The notes under the pieces: model-generated
Told to the model about the DNA's origin: nothing
The model's database searches: none
Seen by the model: only the letters and a program-made list of their open reading frames with translations
Assembly: GCA_016223085.1 (NCBI GenBank)
Contig: JACRPS010000034.1
Span: 1-64,000, forward strand
DNA: 64,000 nt
Direction: 5' to 3'
Source of the DNA: Chloroflexota bacterium
GTDB taxonomy: Bacteria; Chloroflexota; Anaerolineae; Aggregatilineales; Phototrophicaceae
Made by a program: the position numbers and the translations under genes
In this document: positions 35,946 to 43,425 of the stretch, piece after piece
Position numbering within the stretch: the stretch's first letter is position 1
How the letters are laid out: the number at the start of each line of letters is the position of its first letter

Positions 35946-36067
35946 GCCGATGGTTTAAACCATCGGCTAAACAGAAAACCAAGTCCACTAAAGGGACTGT
36001 TGTGAGCTTTCCTGAACCCCTATGGTGGGTTTGTCTTTACATGCAGTCCGGGGTTTAAACCCAGGGG
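35946..36067. repeat. Composite palindrome cassette (copy C, diverged)
   Basis: Four palindromic modules: perfect GCCGATGGTTT/AAACCATCGGC, then GTCCACTAAAGGGAC, then ACCCCTATGGTGGGT, then CCGGGGTTTAAACCC. Module order and spacing parallel the cassettes at 9429 and 39024, although the stem sequences differ completely. It lies immediately upstream of the MmeI-like gene. Confidence 0.75.
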
Positions 36068-36075
36068 ATGTCGTT

Positions 36076-38955
36076 ATGTGGAGAGGTCAACAGGAGCAGC
36101 ATATTTTGACCCGCGAACAACAATTACACGGCTTTGTCGAATGGTGGCGCTCCTACTGTAAGGGCGACGAAAAAGGCGAGGCGCAGATGTTCCTTGACCG
36201 GCTGTTCCGCGCGTTGGGTTATGACGGCGCGCTCGAAGCCGGCGGCGTATTTGAGGAGCGAGTGAAACGCCAGCGCGACGGCAAAACCTCGGTGGCGTTT
36301 GCCGATTATGTCATCCCGCAGCGCGTGTTAATCGAAATGAAAAAGCGCGGCGAAGACCTGCGCCAGCATTATAACCAGGCGCTTGATTACTGGATTGACC
36401 TGGCCGACAAACGCCCGCAGTACGTCATCCTGTGCAATTTTGATGAATTCTGGGTCTACGATTTCAATTACCAGCCGCGTGACCCAATGGACAAGGTGCG
36501 CGTGGATGACCTGCCGGAACGGTGGGGGCCGCTGGCTTTCCTGTTCCCACGCCCGGAAACGCCGGTATTTGATTATGATCGCGTCGCCGTCACCCGTGAC
36601 GCGGCCTTCAGCCTGTCGCGGGTGTTCCAATCGCTGCTGCGGCCCGTCGGCAGGCGCAGCCTCGACCGGGAAACGGCGCAGCGGTTCATCCTGCAATGTA
36701 TGATGGCGCTGTTTGCCGAGGACATCGGCCTGCTGCCACGTTATGTCTTCACGCAGATCATCGAGGACTGCCAGCAGGGCGCGAGTTCCTACGACCTGAT
36801 GACGCTGCTGTTCCATGCCATGAACCGCCCCGGCCAGGAACGCGCCGGGCGTTTTCACGGTGTGGATTATTTTAACGGCGGCCTGTTCGCGCGGATTGAC
36901 CCGGTGGAACTGACCGCCGAAGAACTGCGACTGCTGCGCGAGGCGGTGCGCCAGGACTGGGCCAAAATCCACCCTGGCATCTTCGGCACGATCTTTGAAC
37001 AGAGCATGGACGCGGCAGAACGCCACCAGATCGGCGGGCACTACACCAGCGAAACCGACATTTTACGCATCGTGCGCCCGGTCATCACCCGACCCTGGCG
37101 TGAACGCATCGCGGCGGCCAGCAGTGTGGCCGACCTGCGCGCCCTGCAGGAGGAACTGCGGCACTACCGCGTGCTGGACCCGGCCTGCGGCAGCGGCAAC
37201 TTCCTCTACGTGGCCTACCGCGAAATGAAGGCGCTGGAACACGAAATCCTGCTGCGGTTGCAGGAGCGCAGCGGCAACGGCCAACTGGAAATGGGTTTTG
37301 TCACGGCGCGGCAGTTTTACGGCTTTGACATCAAACCGTTTGCCGTCGAACTGGCGAAGGTGACGCTGATGATCGCCCGCAAGCTGGCGGTGGACGAGGC
37401 GCACTCCCCGGAAAACCCGCTGCCGCTGGACAACCTCGACGCCAACATCCGCTGCGCCGACGCGCTGTTTGAACCCTGGCCGGAGTTTGACGCCTGCATC
37501 GGCAACCCGCCCTACCTGGGCGCGAAGCGGCTGAAACAGGAACACAGCGCCGAATACGTCAACCGCGTGCGCGCCGCCTTCCCAGACGTGCCGGGCAACG
37601 CCGATTACTGCGTCTACTGGATTCGCAAGGCGCACGAGGTGATGAAGCCGGGGGCGCGCGCCGGGCTGGTCGGCACGAACACCATCCGGCAGAACTATTC
37701 GCGCATCGGTGGGCTGGATTATGTGGTAGACAACGGCGGCCACATCTTCGAAGCGTTTTCGACGTTTCCCTGGTCGGGCGAGGCGAAGGTTCACGTTTCG
37801 ATTGCCTGCTGGAGCAAAGGCGAACCGCCCTATAAACCTGCCCGGCTGTGGGTGGACGACGCCAGAACCGTGCTGGAACTGCCGGCCATCAGCAGCAGCC
37901 TGTCGGCCAAAACCGACGTAAGCGAGGCAAAAACACTGGACTGCAACACTAGGCCGAAGCGCGTGTTTCAGGGGCAGATTCCCGGCCACGAGGCATTTGT
38001 ATTAACCCCCGACGAAGCGCGGGACATGATTAAACGCGACCCAACCAGCAAACAAGTGCTTTTCCCGTTTTTGATCGGGCGTGATTTAGTAGCCGAATCC
38101 GGCGGGAAACCGAGTCGTTATGTGATTGATCTAAATGCCTATGATGTCATAGAAGCACAGCAGTTCAAAGCGGCTTTCAACCATATCCAAGAACACATTT
38201 TGCCTATCCGACAGGCTAAAGCGCAAAAAGAAGCTGAACGAAATAAGAGGGCGCAGGCTGCCGATCCAAAAGCGAAAGTTAATCGTCATCATGAAATGTT
38301 TCTCCGTCAGTGGTGGAAACATTCCTATGGTCGGCAAGATATGTTAAGCGTAATTTTAAAGCTTCCGCGATTTATTGTATGTCCTGAAGTGGCAAAGCGT
38401 CCAATTTTCGATTTTGTATCACCCTACATACGACCAGATCACCGTCTATTTGCCTTTGCATTCGACGACGACTACAGTTTTGGCATTCTGCAATCGAACG
38501 CGCATTGGTTATGGTGGCTTGAGCGCGGCGCAACGTTGAAAAGTGACCCTGCATACACGCCGCACAGCGTGTTTGATACCTTCCCCTGGCCGCAGCAGCC
38601 AACGCCGGCGCAGGTGAAAGCCGTCGCCGAGGCAGGCCGCGCGCTGCACGAGTACCGCCGCGAGGCCATGCGCAAAAATCCGCGCCTGACGCTGCGTGAC
38701 CTGTACCGGTCGCTGGAACAGCCGGGCGAGAATCCGCTGAAGGATTTACACGCCGCGTTGGATGAGGCCGTGCTGGCGGCGTATGGGTTCGACCCGCAGG
38801 GCGATTTGCTGCTACAATTGCTGGCACTCAACAAAACGGTGGCGGGGCGAATCGCGGCAGGCGAGCCGGTGACTGCGCCGGGCATTCCGGCGGATTATCC
38901 CAACCCGGCGGAACTGGTCAGCGCGGGGTGCATCACGCCGCCGGAACTGGTCTAA
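36076..38955 (+). CDS. MmeI-like type II restriction-modification enzyme
   Basis: A 959-residue single-chain enzyme combining nuclease, N6-adenine methyltransferase and target recognition. The N-terminal nuclease has D77-x9-E87-M-K89, exactly the D-x9-ExK spacing of MmeI. A helical connector follows, then SAM motif I DPACGSGNFL (D368) and catalytic motif IV NPPY (N477), then a target-recognition region and a C-terminal helical part with YTPHSVFDTFPWPQ. Such enzymes methylate one strand and cut about 20 nt away, and need no separate methylase. Bases about 38010-38560, the recognition part, are much more AT-rich than the rest. I chose the ATG after AGGGGATG; the frame is open into the upstream palindrome cassette. 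No other defence gene is adjacent except the HEPN-FHA gene downstream. Confidence 0.93.
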   Translation: MWRGQQEQHILTREQQLHGFVEWWRSYCKGDEKGEAQMFLDRLFRALGYDGALEAGGVFEERVKRQRDGKTSVAFADYVIPQRVLIEMKKRGEDLRQHYNQALDYWIDLADKRPQYVILCNFDEFWVYDFNYQPRDPMDKVRVDDLPERWGPLAFLFPRPETPVFDYDRVAVTRDAAFSLSRVFQSLLRPVGRRSLDRETAQRFILQCMMALFAEDIGLLPRYVFTQIIEDCQQGASSYDLMTLLFHAMNRPGQERAGRFHGVDYFNGGLFARIDPVELTAEELRLLREAVRQDWAKIHPGIFGTIFEQSMDAAERHQIGGHYTSETDILRIVRPVITRPWRERIAAASSVADLRALQEELRHYRVLDPACGSGNFLYVAYREMKALEHEILLRLQERSGNGQLEMGFVTARQFYGFDIKPFAVELAKVTLMIARKLAVDEAHSPENPLPLDNLDANIRCADALFEPWPEFDACIGNPPYLGAKRLKQEHSAEYVNRVRAAFPDVPGNADYCVYWIRKAHEVMKPGARAGLVGTNTIRQNYSRIGGLDYVVDNGGHIFEAFSTFPWSGEAKVHVSIACWSKGEPPYKPARLWVDDARTVLELPAISSSLSAKTDVSEAKTLDCNTRPKRVFQGQIPGHEAFVLTPDEARDMIKRDPTSKQVLFPFLIGRDLVAESGGKPSRYVIDLNAYDVIEAQQFKAAFNHIQEHILPIRQAKAQKEAERNKRAQAADPKAKVNRHHEMFLRQWWKHSYGRQDMLSVILKLPRFIVCPEVAKRPIFDFVSPYIRPDHRLFAFAFDDDYSFGILQSNAHWLWWLERGATLKSDPAYTPHSVFDTFPWPQQPTPAQVKAVAEAGRALHEYRREAMRKNPRLTLRDLYRSLEQPGENPLKDLHAALDEAVLAAYGFDPQGDLLLQLLALNKTVAGRIAAGEPVTAPGIPADYPNPAELVSAGCITPPELV

Positions 38956-38965
38956 CGATCGGCTC

Positions 38966-38994
38966 GTAGGGACACGATCGTTCGTGTCCCTTGC
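38966..38994. repeat. GTAGGG palindrome family
   Basis: GTAGGGACACGA and TCGTGTCCCTTGC around a short centre, 11 nt after the MmeI-like stop codon. Confidence 0.88.
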
Positions 38995-39023
38995 GTACCA
39001 GGATAAGATTGCGACAGGTTGTC

Positions 39024-39152
39024 GCCAGAGGCTTAAGCCATCTGGCTGAGAGAAAAAAGCGCACTAAAGGCGCTCTTTAAAACCCGAATGTTGCTTCCAG
39101 CCTCTTCAGTGGGCCTGGCTTTTCGGTAGCCAGCCGGTTTTAACCGCTGGCT
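39024..39152. repeat. Composite palindrome cassette (copy B)
   Basis: GCCAGAGGCTTAAGCC with CATCTGGCTG, then GCGCACTAAAGGCGC, then CAGCCTCTTCAGTGGGCCTG, then AGCCGGTTTTAACCGCTGGCT. The first and third modules are nearly identical to copy A at 9429. Confidence 0.82.
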
Positions 39153-39193
39153 GCCACTTTTGCCTGCAAACATTCACAAAGCGAGGGTGGTCT

Positions 39194-39538
39194 ATGGACG
39201 TAAAAGTCTTCGAAGTCAAGGAATACATGATTATCTGGCGGCAGTTGGAGATGATGACCTTCAACGGTATCGCCGTGCCGGTGCGGGCAATTGTTCGCCT
39301 GACCGGCGGCGAGTACATGATGGACGTTCACTTCGTGGATGACGACGCCACCGTGCCGGACCCATTTTATGACGTGCCCAACAAAAAGGGGTACATGTTC
39401 CTCAATATCCGCAATATTCTGGCGTTTGTGGACATGCTGCGCAACGAGCGCCCGGTCTACGGCCACCTGCGCGGCGACCGCCCCGACTGGATGAGCGTCA
39501 CCACCGCCAAAGAGCCGATTGGCGAGGGCGAGGGGTAA
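39194..39538 (+). CDS. Orphan 114-residue protein
   Basis: A small acidic soluble protein with alternating strands and one C-terminal helix: MDVKVFEVKEYMIIWRQLEM, VRAIVRLTGGEYMMDVHF and FLNIRNILAFVDMLRNERP. GAGGG lies 7 nt before the ATG. I do not recognise a family. It lies between the MmeI-like and HEPN-FHA genes, all on the same strand. Confidence 0.65.
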   Translation: MDVKVFEVKEYMIIWRQLEMMTFNGIAVPVRAIVRLTGGEYMMDVHFVDDDATVPDPFYDVPNKKGYMFLNIRNILAFVDMLRNERPVYGHLRGDRPDWMSVTTAKEPIGEGEG

Positions 39539-39541
39539 TGG

Positions 39542-39592
39542 CAGGGATGAGGGGATGAGCAGCAGGCGCTTGCCTCGTCCCTCGTTGTCTGT
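39542..39592. repeat. Inverted repeat with GGGATGAGG arms
   Basis: AGGGATGAGG and CCTCGTCCCT flank a 20-30 nt centre. It belongs with the elements at 27399 and 40689. Confidence 0.6.
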
Positions 39593-39612
39593 CACTCAGA
39601 AAAGCAGGAGCA

Positions 39613-39642
39613 GCCGACCTGGGGATTGTTCCGGCTTTTTTA
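39613..39642 (+). terminator. Possible weak terminator
   Basis: AGCCG and CGGCT form a 5-bp stem with a 15-nt loop followed by six T residues. It would terminate transcription after the orphan gene. The stem is short, so this is tentative. Confidence 0.35.
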
Positions 39643-39759
39643 GATTGCTAACCGGGTTTTCACACATTTTTCCGTTATCCCAACCGCAATGTAAGGCAGA
39701 GGCAAAACAATTCTGTTTAAAGTGTCATTATCGAATATTTTTATGTGAGGAGGTGCGGT

Positions 39760-40674
39760 ATGGCGATCTCCAACCGCGAGTGGGTTGGGCGGATTCTGGA
39801 TGAATTAAAACCGGCGCTGGGAAACTATGTCGTTCAAAACTACTTTCAGCATCACCCCAACCGGGATTATATCACACAAATCAAGCAGGATTTAAAGGCG
39901 CACAGCCAGTCGCGCGATGTGCGTTTAAGCGCCATCCACGATGAGGAGTCGCTGCTGCGGGAAGTGGACGTGCAGGGGTGGCTGCGCTTAATCCGGCACG
40001 GGTCGGCCACCAACCCGGACAACAACCAGCGCGTCAATATTTTTAAGGGACGTTTTACGCCGCTGATGCGCAGCCACATGCGGGAACTGCTGGACTATCG
40101 CAACACCTGGGCGCACCAGAAACCAATCAGCACCGAGGACGCTTATTACGTCGCCGTGATCGCCGCCCGACTGCTGGACGACATCAACGCCAAAACGCAG
40201 GCGCAGGCGGTGCGGGAGATCGCCAACCGGCTGCTTCAAATGGGGCGGACGGCGGCATTTAGTCCGGTGGGCGCGCCCGTACTGTATATGGTCAACGAAG
40301 CCGAGGCCGAAGGCTGCACCGAACCGATCACGCTCTATCCCGGCGACTGGATTGAGTTCCGCTATCAGGGGGATGACATCCGGCAGCACCCGCTGCCCGC
40401 CCGCGATCAGCGGCTGATTATCGGACGCAGCCCCGCCACCAGCGATGTGGCGCTGCCGGACAAAAAAGTGTCGCGGGTGCACCTGCAAATTGCCCGCAAT
40501 CAGGATGAAGAACTAACGCTCACCGATTTACGCAGCGCCAATGGCACCTGGCTCAACGGCAGCCGGATTCCGCCGAACACGCCGGTGAGCTGGCTGCACG
40601 GACAGGCGGTGATTATCGGCAGCACGGAACTGGTGCTGCGGCTGAACCACGATCAGGAACGCCGAACGGCCTGA
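39760..40674 (+). CDS. Swt1-type HEPN domain fused to FHA domain
   Basis: A 304-residue protein. Residues 1-150 form an all-alpha HEPN domain of the Swt1 type, with the catalytic-type R114-x4-H119 motif (RNTWAH) expected of a metal-independent RNase. Residues about 190-300 form an FHA domain with GRS, the phosphothreonine-binding SRVHLQI and NGTWLNGSRIP motifs. FHA domains bind phosphothreonine, so the RNase could be directed by a Ser/Thr kinase. A kinase gene lies 19 kb away. The start follows AGGAGG by 6-7 nt. HEPN proteins often act in defence or toxin-antitoxin systems; no antitoxin of the usual MNT type is adjacent. Confidence 0.88.
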   Translation: MAISNREWVGRILDELKPALGNYVVQNYFQHHPNRDYITQIKQDLKAHSQSRDVRLSAIHDEESLLREVDVQGWLRLIRHGSATNPDNNQRVNIFKGRFTPLMRSHMRELLDYRNTWAHQKPISTEDAYYVAVIAARLLDDINAKTQAQAVREIANRLLQMGRTAAFSPVGAPVLYMVNEAEAEGCTEPITLYPGDWIEFRYQGDDIRQHPLPARDQRLIIGRSPATSDVALPDKKVSRVHLQIARNQDEELTLTDLRSANGTWLNGSRIPPNTPVSWLHGQAVIIGSTELVLRLNHDQERRTA

Positions 40675-40688
40675 GCGACAGTAACGAC

Positions 40689-40736
40689 AGGGGATGAGAG
40701 GCAGCCCCGGCGGAAGGCACGCTGTACTCATCCCTC
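40689..40736. repeat. Inverted repeat with GGGATGAG arms
   Basis: GGGGATGAG and CTCATCCCT flank about 30 nt between the HEPN-FHA gene and the epimerase. The last bases supply the epimerase stop codon. Confidence 0.6.
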
Positions 40737-41715
40737 ACACATACCCACGCGCCCGGTACCACTCGTAGGTATCGCGTACGCTCTGGCGCATGTCTATTTC
40801 CGGGCGGGCCAGTTCGGCCCAGGCCTTGGAAAAATCGAAGGTGATAAAGCGCCCGCCGAGCCGCACCTGATTGCTGTCTACGGGGGTGGACAGGCCGAAG
40901 CGCCGCGCCAGATCAACAGCGGCGGCCACCGGCGGCAGCGCCCAGTTCGGCGCGGGCAGGAAGGGGCGGCGCACCCCCACCACGTCCGCGATCAGCGCCA
41001 GCCAGTCGCGGTGAGTGTAGTTGGCTACGCCGAGGATGTAGCGTTCGCCGGTACGCCCCCGTTCGGCGGCGGCCAGGTGCATCCGCGCCACGTCGCGTAC
41101 GTCAATCACGCTGATGCCGCCGGACGTGACCGGCACCAGCGGCCCGAAGCGCTTCACCTGCGTGATGTAACTGCCGGAAATCATGTTCAGGTCGCCTGGC
41201 CCCATCACGATCACCGGGTTAACGATCACGGCGTCCTGCCCGGTAGCGACTGCTTCCCGCACCTCCTGTTCCGCCAAAACCTTGCTGTAGCCATAGGGGA
41301 ACCGTTTGGGCGGCAGGTTAAAGGGCACGCTTTCGTCGGCGGGTTGACCATCGGCGCGGATACCGACCGCTGCCGCGCTGCTGGTGAACACCACCCGTTT
41401 GACGCCCGCTACGTGCGCCGCGTGCAGCACCAGCCGCGTACCCTCCACATTGGCTTTCATCAGGCGGGCCACATCGGCCCGCCAGTAATCGGCTACCGCC
41501 GCTACGTGAAACACCCAGTCACAGCCGTCACAGGCCGCCCGCAGCGAGTTATCATCCAGAATGTCACCCAGAACTGATTCGTACCCCGCGCCTGCCAGCG
41601 CATCCAGCCGCGACGAGGGCCGGTGCAGCACGCGGACGCTGTGCCCGGCAGCGTTCAGCGCCCGGACAAGATGCGAACCAACAAAACCGGTACCGCCGGT
41701 GACGAGTGCTTTCAC
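40735..41715 (-). CDS. NAD-dependent epimerase/reductase (extended SDR)
   Basis: A 326-residue Rossmann enzyme. The N-terminus VKALVTGGTGFVGSHLVRAL holds the GxxGxxG nucleotide motif; catalytic residues are in FTSSAAAVG and YGYSK. VFHVAAVADYW and MGPGDLNMISG are typical of dihydroflavonol-reductase/HpnA-like members of the extended short-chain family. The substrate is probably a nucleotide sugar, isoprenoid or hydroxy-ketone; not decidable here. I chose the GTG preceded by AGGGGG; the frame is open 26 codons further. Confidence 0.88.
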   Translation of the reverse strand: MKALVTGGTGFVGSHLVRALNAAGHSVRVLHRPSSRLDALAGAGYESVLGDILDDNSLRAACDGCDWVFHVAAVADYWRADVARLMKANVEGTRLVLHAAHVAGVKRVVFTSSAAAVGIRADGQPADESVPFNLPPKRFPYGYSKVLAEQEVREAVATGQDAVIVNPVIVMGPGDLNMISGSYITQVKRFGPLVPVTSGGISVIDVRDVARMHLAAAERGRTGERYILGVANYTHRDWLALIADVVGVRRPFLPAPNWALPPVAAAVDLARRFGLSTPVDSNQVRLGGRFITFDFSKAWAELARPEIDMRQSVRDTYEWYRARGYV

Positions 41716-41835
41716 GCTGTAACCCCCTGTGTAACGCGCCGGAATTGTAGCCCGTTTGTGGCGGCATTCCCAGCCGGAGCGAGTGTCCAACAACTCAGCG
41801 CAGTATGACGCAGAAACCGGCGCAGGCTGTTCATC

Positions 41836-43260
41836 TTATCGCCCGTAACGTACGCGCCAGACGTGGCCGTAGATCGAATCCGCCACCACCAGCGAACCGT
41901 CCGGCGCGAGCGCCACATCCACCGGGCGAATCAGGCCGGTCACAAACGGCTCTGGGGTGTAATCGTCGCGCCCTAACCGCCAGTCGTTCGGGTCAATCCG
42001 CACCACACGCTGCGCGTCCGGCGTGCCGTTCCACAGCACCACAAACAGGCTGCCAAACATGCCCGCCGGGAACTGCGTGCCGGTGTAGGCCAGCAGCCCG
42101 CGCGGAATGCTTAAGTCGGGAAAGGTGTACAGGTCGGGCGTTATGACCTGCGCCGCGCGCGGTGGGCATTCGGCGCAGCCGCGCGCGCGGTAATACGGCC
42201 AGCCGTAAAACGCGCCCCGGTCAATCTTCAGCAGGCGGTCGCCCGGCCCGGCGATAAGCCCCTGATCGGTGGCGTAAAGCTGGCCGTCCGGGGCGAAGGC
42301 CAGATCAAACGGGTTGCGGATGCCGGTGGCGTACACTTCAATCTCGCCGGTATGGGGCTGAATCCGCAAAATCGCGGCTTCGTCTGGCCGGATGTCGGCG
42401 TAGGGCTTCGACTCCGGCTGCTGCGATTCGGCGTGGTCGGTCAGGCTGCCCACGCCCAGGTAGAGATAGCCGTCCGGCCCAAACACGATGCCATTGGGCT
42501 GGTTTTCGATCACCGACAGGCAGCAGGGTAAATCGGTCAGCACCGCCTGCGCCGGTTCGCCGGGGGGCAGGCGGTAGAGCGCGCCGCCCTGCAGCGGCGT
42601 CGCCCGCGCCGTGACATACAGCACGTCCGTCCCTGGCTGGAAGGCCAGCCCAACCGGCGAGATGAACGTGTCGCTGAAACGCTCGGCGCTGCCATCGGTG
42701 TTGAGGGCGTAGACCGCGCCATCGCGTGTGCCGTTTTCCAGCACCGTCGCGTACAGCCGGCCATCCGGCCCATAGGTGATCTGCACCGGTTGGCCGGGGA
42801 ACTGCCCGGCGTGTTCCAGCGTGTAGCCCGCCGGGACGCGAATCCGCTGCAAAAAGCCGTTGATGTCGTCCTCGCACGGGAAGTCCTCGCATGACCAGCC
42901 CGCCGTCGGCGCGAATTCCGCCGGTTCGGGCAGGATTGCCGGGGGCGCACCGGTATTCGAGGCGGGCGTCAGCGTCCAGAGAGGCTGCGTCGGCGTGGGC
43001 GACAGCGTGGGGGTGAAGGTGGTGGTTGGCGTGAGTGTCGGGGTTGGCGTGGGGCTGGGTGTCCGGGTAAACGTGGCCGTCGGCGTCAGCGAGGGGGTGA
43101 CGCTCGGCGTCGGGCTGTAGACCGGCGCGTTGAGCGCGGTCGGCGGCAGCGTGGCGCGGAAGGCCTGCGGCGTGGGGTTCGCGCCGCAGGCGGAGAAAAG
43201 GATTAACGCAAAGGCGCAAAGAAGCAAAGGCGCAGAGATAAATTTCTGATTCACGGGCAC
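41836..43260 (-). CDS. Lipoprotein glucose/sorbosone dehydrogenase-like
   Basis: A 474-residue exported lipoprotein. The lipobox FSAC follows a signal sequence that is encoded by a tandem 8-mer repeat. A roughly 75-residue Thr/Pro/Ser linker (TPSLTPTATFTRTPSPTPTP) precedes a six-bladed beta-propeller of the PQQ-dependent sugar dehydrogenase family: VPAGYTLEHAGQFPGQPVQI, GPDGRLYATVLENG, IRNPFDLAFAPDGQLYATD and PVDVALAPDGSLVVADS. A cysteine-containing insertion (ARGCAECPP) may bind metal. Soluble members oxidise sugars using PQQ; no pqq genes are present, so the cofactor is uncertain. The start codon is GTG, at 43260 or 43254. Confidence 0.85.
   Translation of the reverse strand: MPVNQKFISAPLLLCAFALILFSACGANPTPQAFRATLPPTALNAPVYSPTPSVTPSLTPTATFTRTPSPTPTPTLTPTTTFTPTLSPTPTQPLWTLTPASNTGAPPAILPEPAEFAPTAGWSCEDFPCEDDINGFLQRIRVPAGYTLEHAGQFPGQPVQITYGPDGRLYATVLENGTRDGAVYALNTDGSAERFSDTFISPVGLAFQPGTDVLYVTARATPLQGGALYRLPPGEPAQAVLTDLPCCLSVIENQPNGIVFGPDGYLYLGVGSLTDHAESQQPESKPYADIRPDEAAILRIQPHTGEIEVYATGIRNPFDLAFAPDGQLYATDQGLIAGPGDRLLKIDRGAFYGWPYYRARGCAECPPRAAQVITPDLYTFPDLSIPRGLLAYTGTQFPAGMFGSLFVVLWNGTPDAQRVVRIDPNDWRLGRDDYTPEPFVTGLIRPVDVALAPDGSLVVADSIYGHVWRVRYGR
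43203..43237. repeat. Tandem 8-mer repeat encoding a signal peptide
   Basis: On the minus strand the units TGCGCCTT, TGCTTCTT, TGCGCCTT and TGCGTTAA run in 8-nt register. They encode APLLLCAFAL, the hydrophobic core of the lipoprotein signal. Confidence 0.75.
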
Positions 43261-43425
43261 TCATCAGGGTGATATGGACACAGCGCCCGCCATTATACAC
43301 AGGCGGAGCGGGATGTTGAGGGTTAGTGCGGTCGTCAGGCTTTCAGTCAAAACCGGGGCTGCTGGAATCGGCTGGTGAAGATATATAATCGGCGGCTGTC
43401 GTTTTCATCGTGGTCCGTGATCTCC

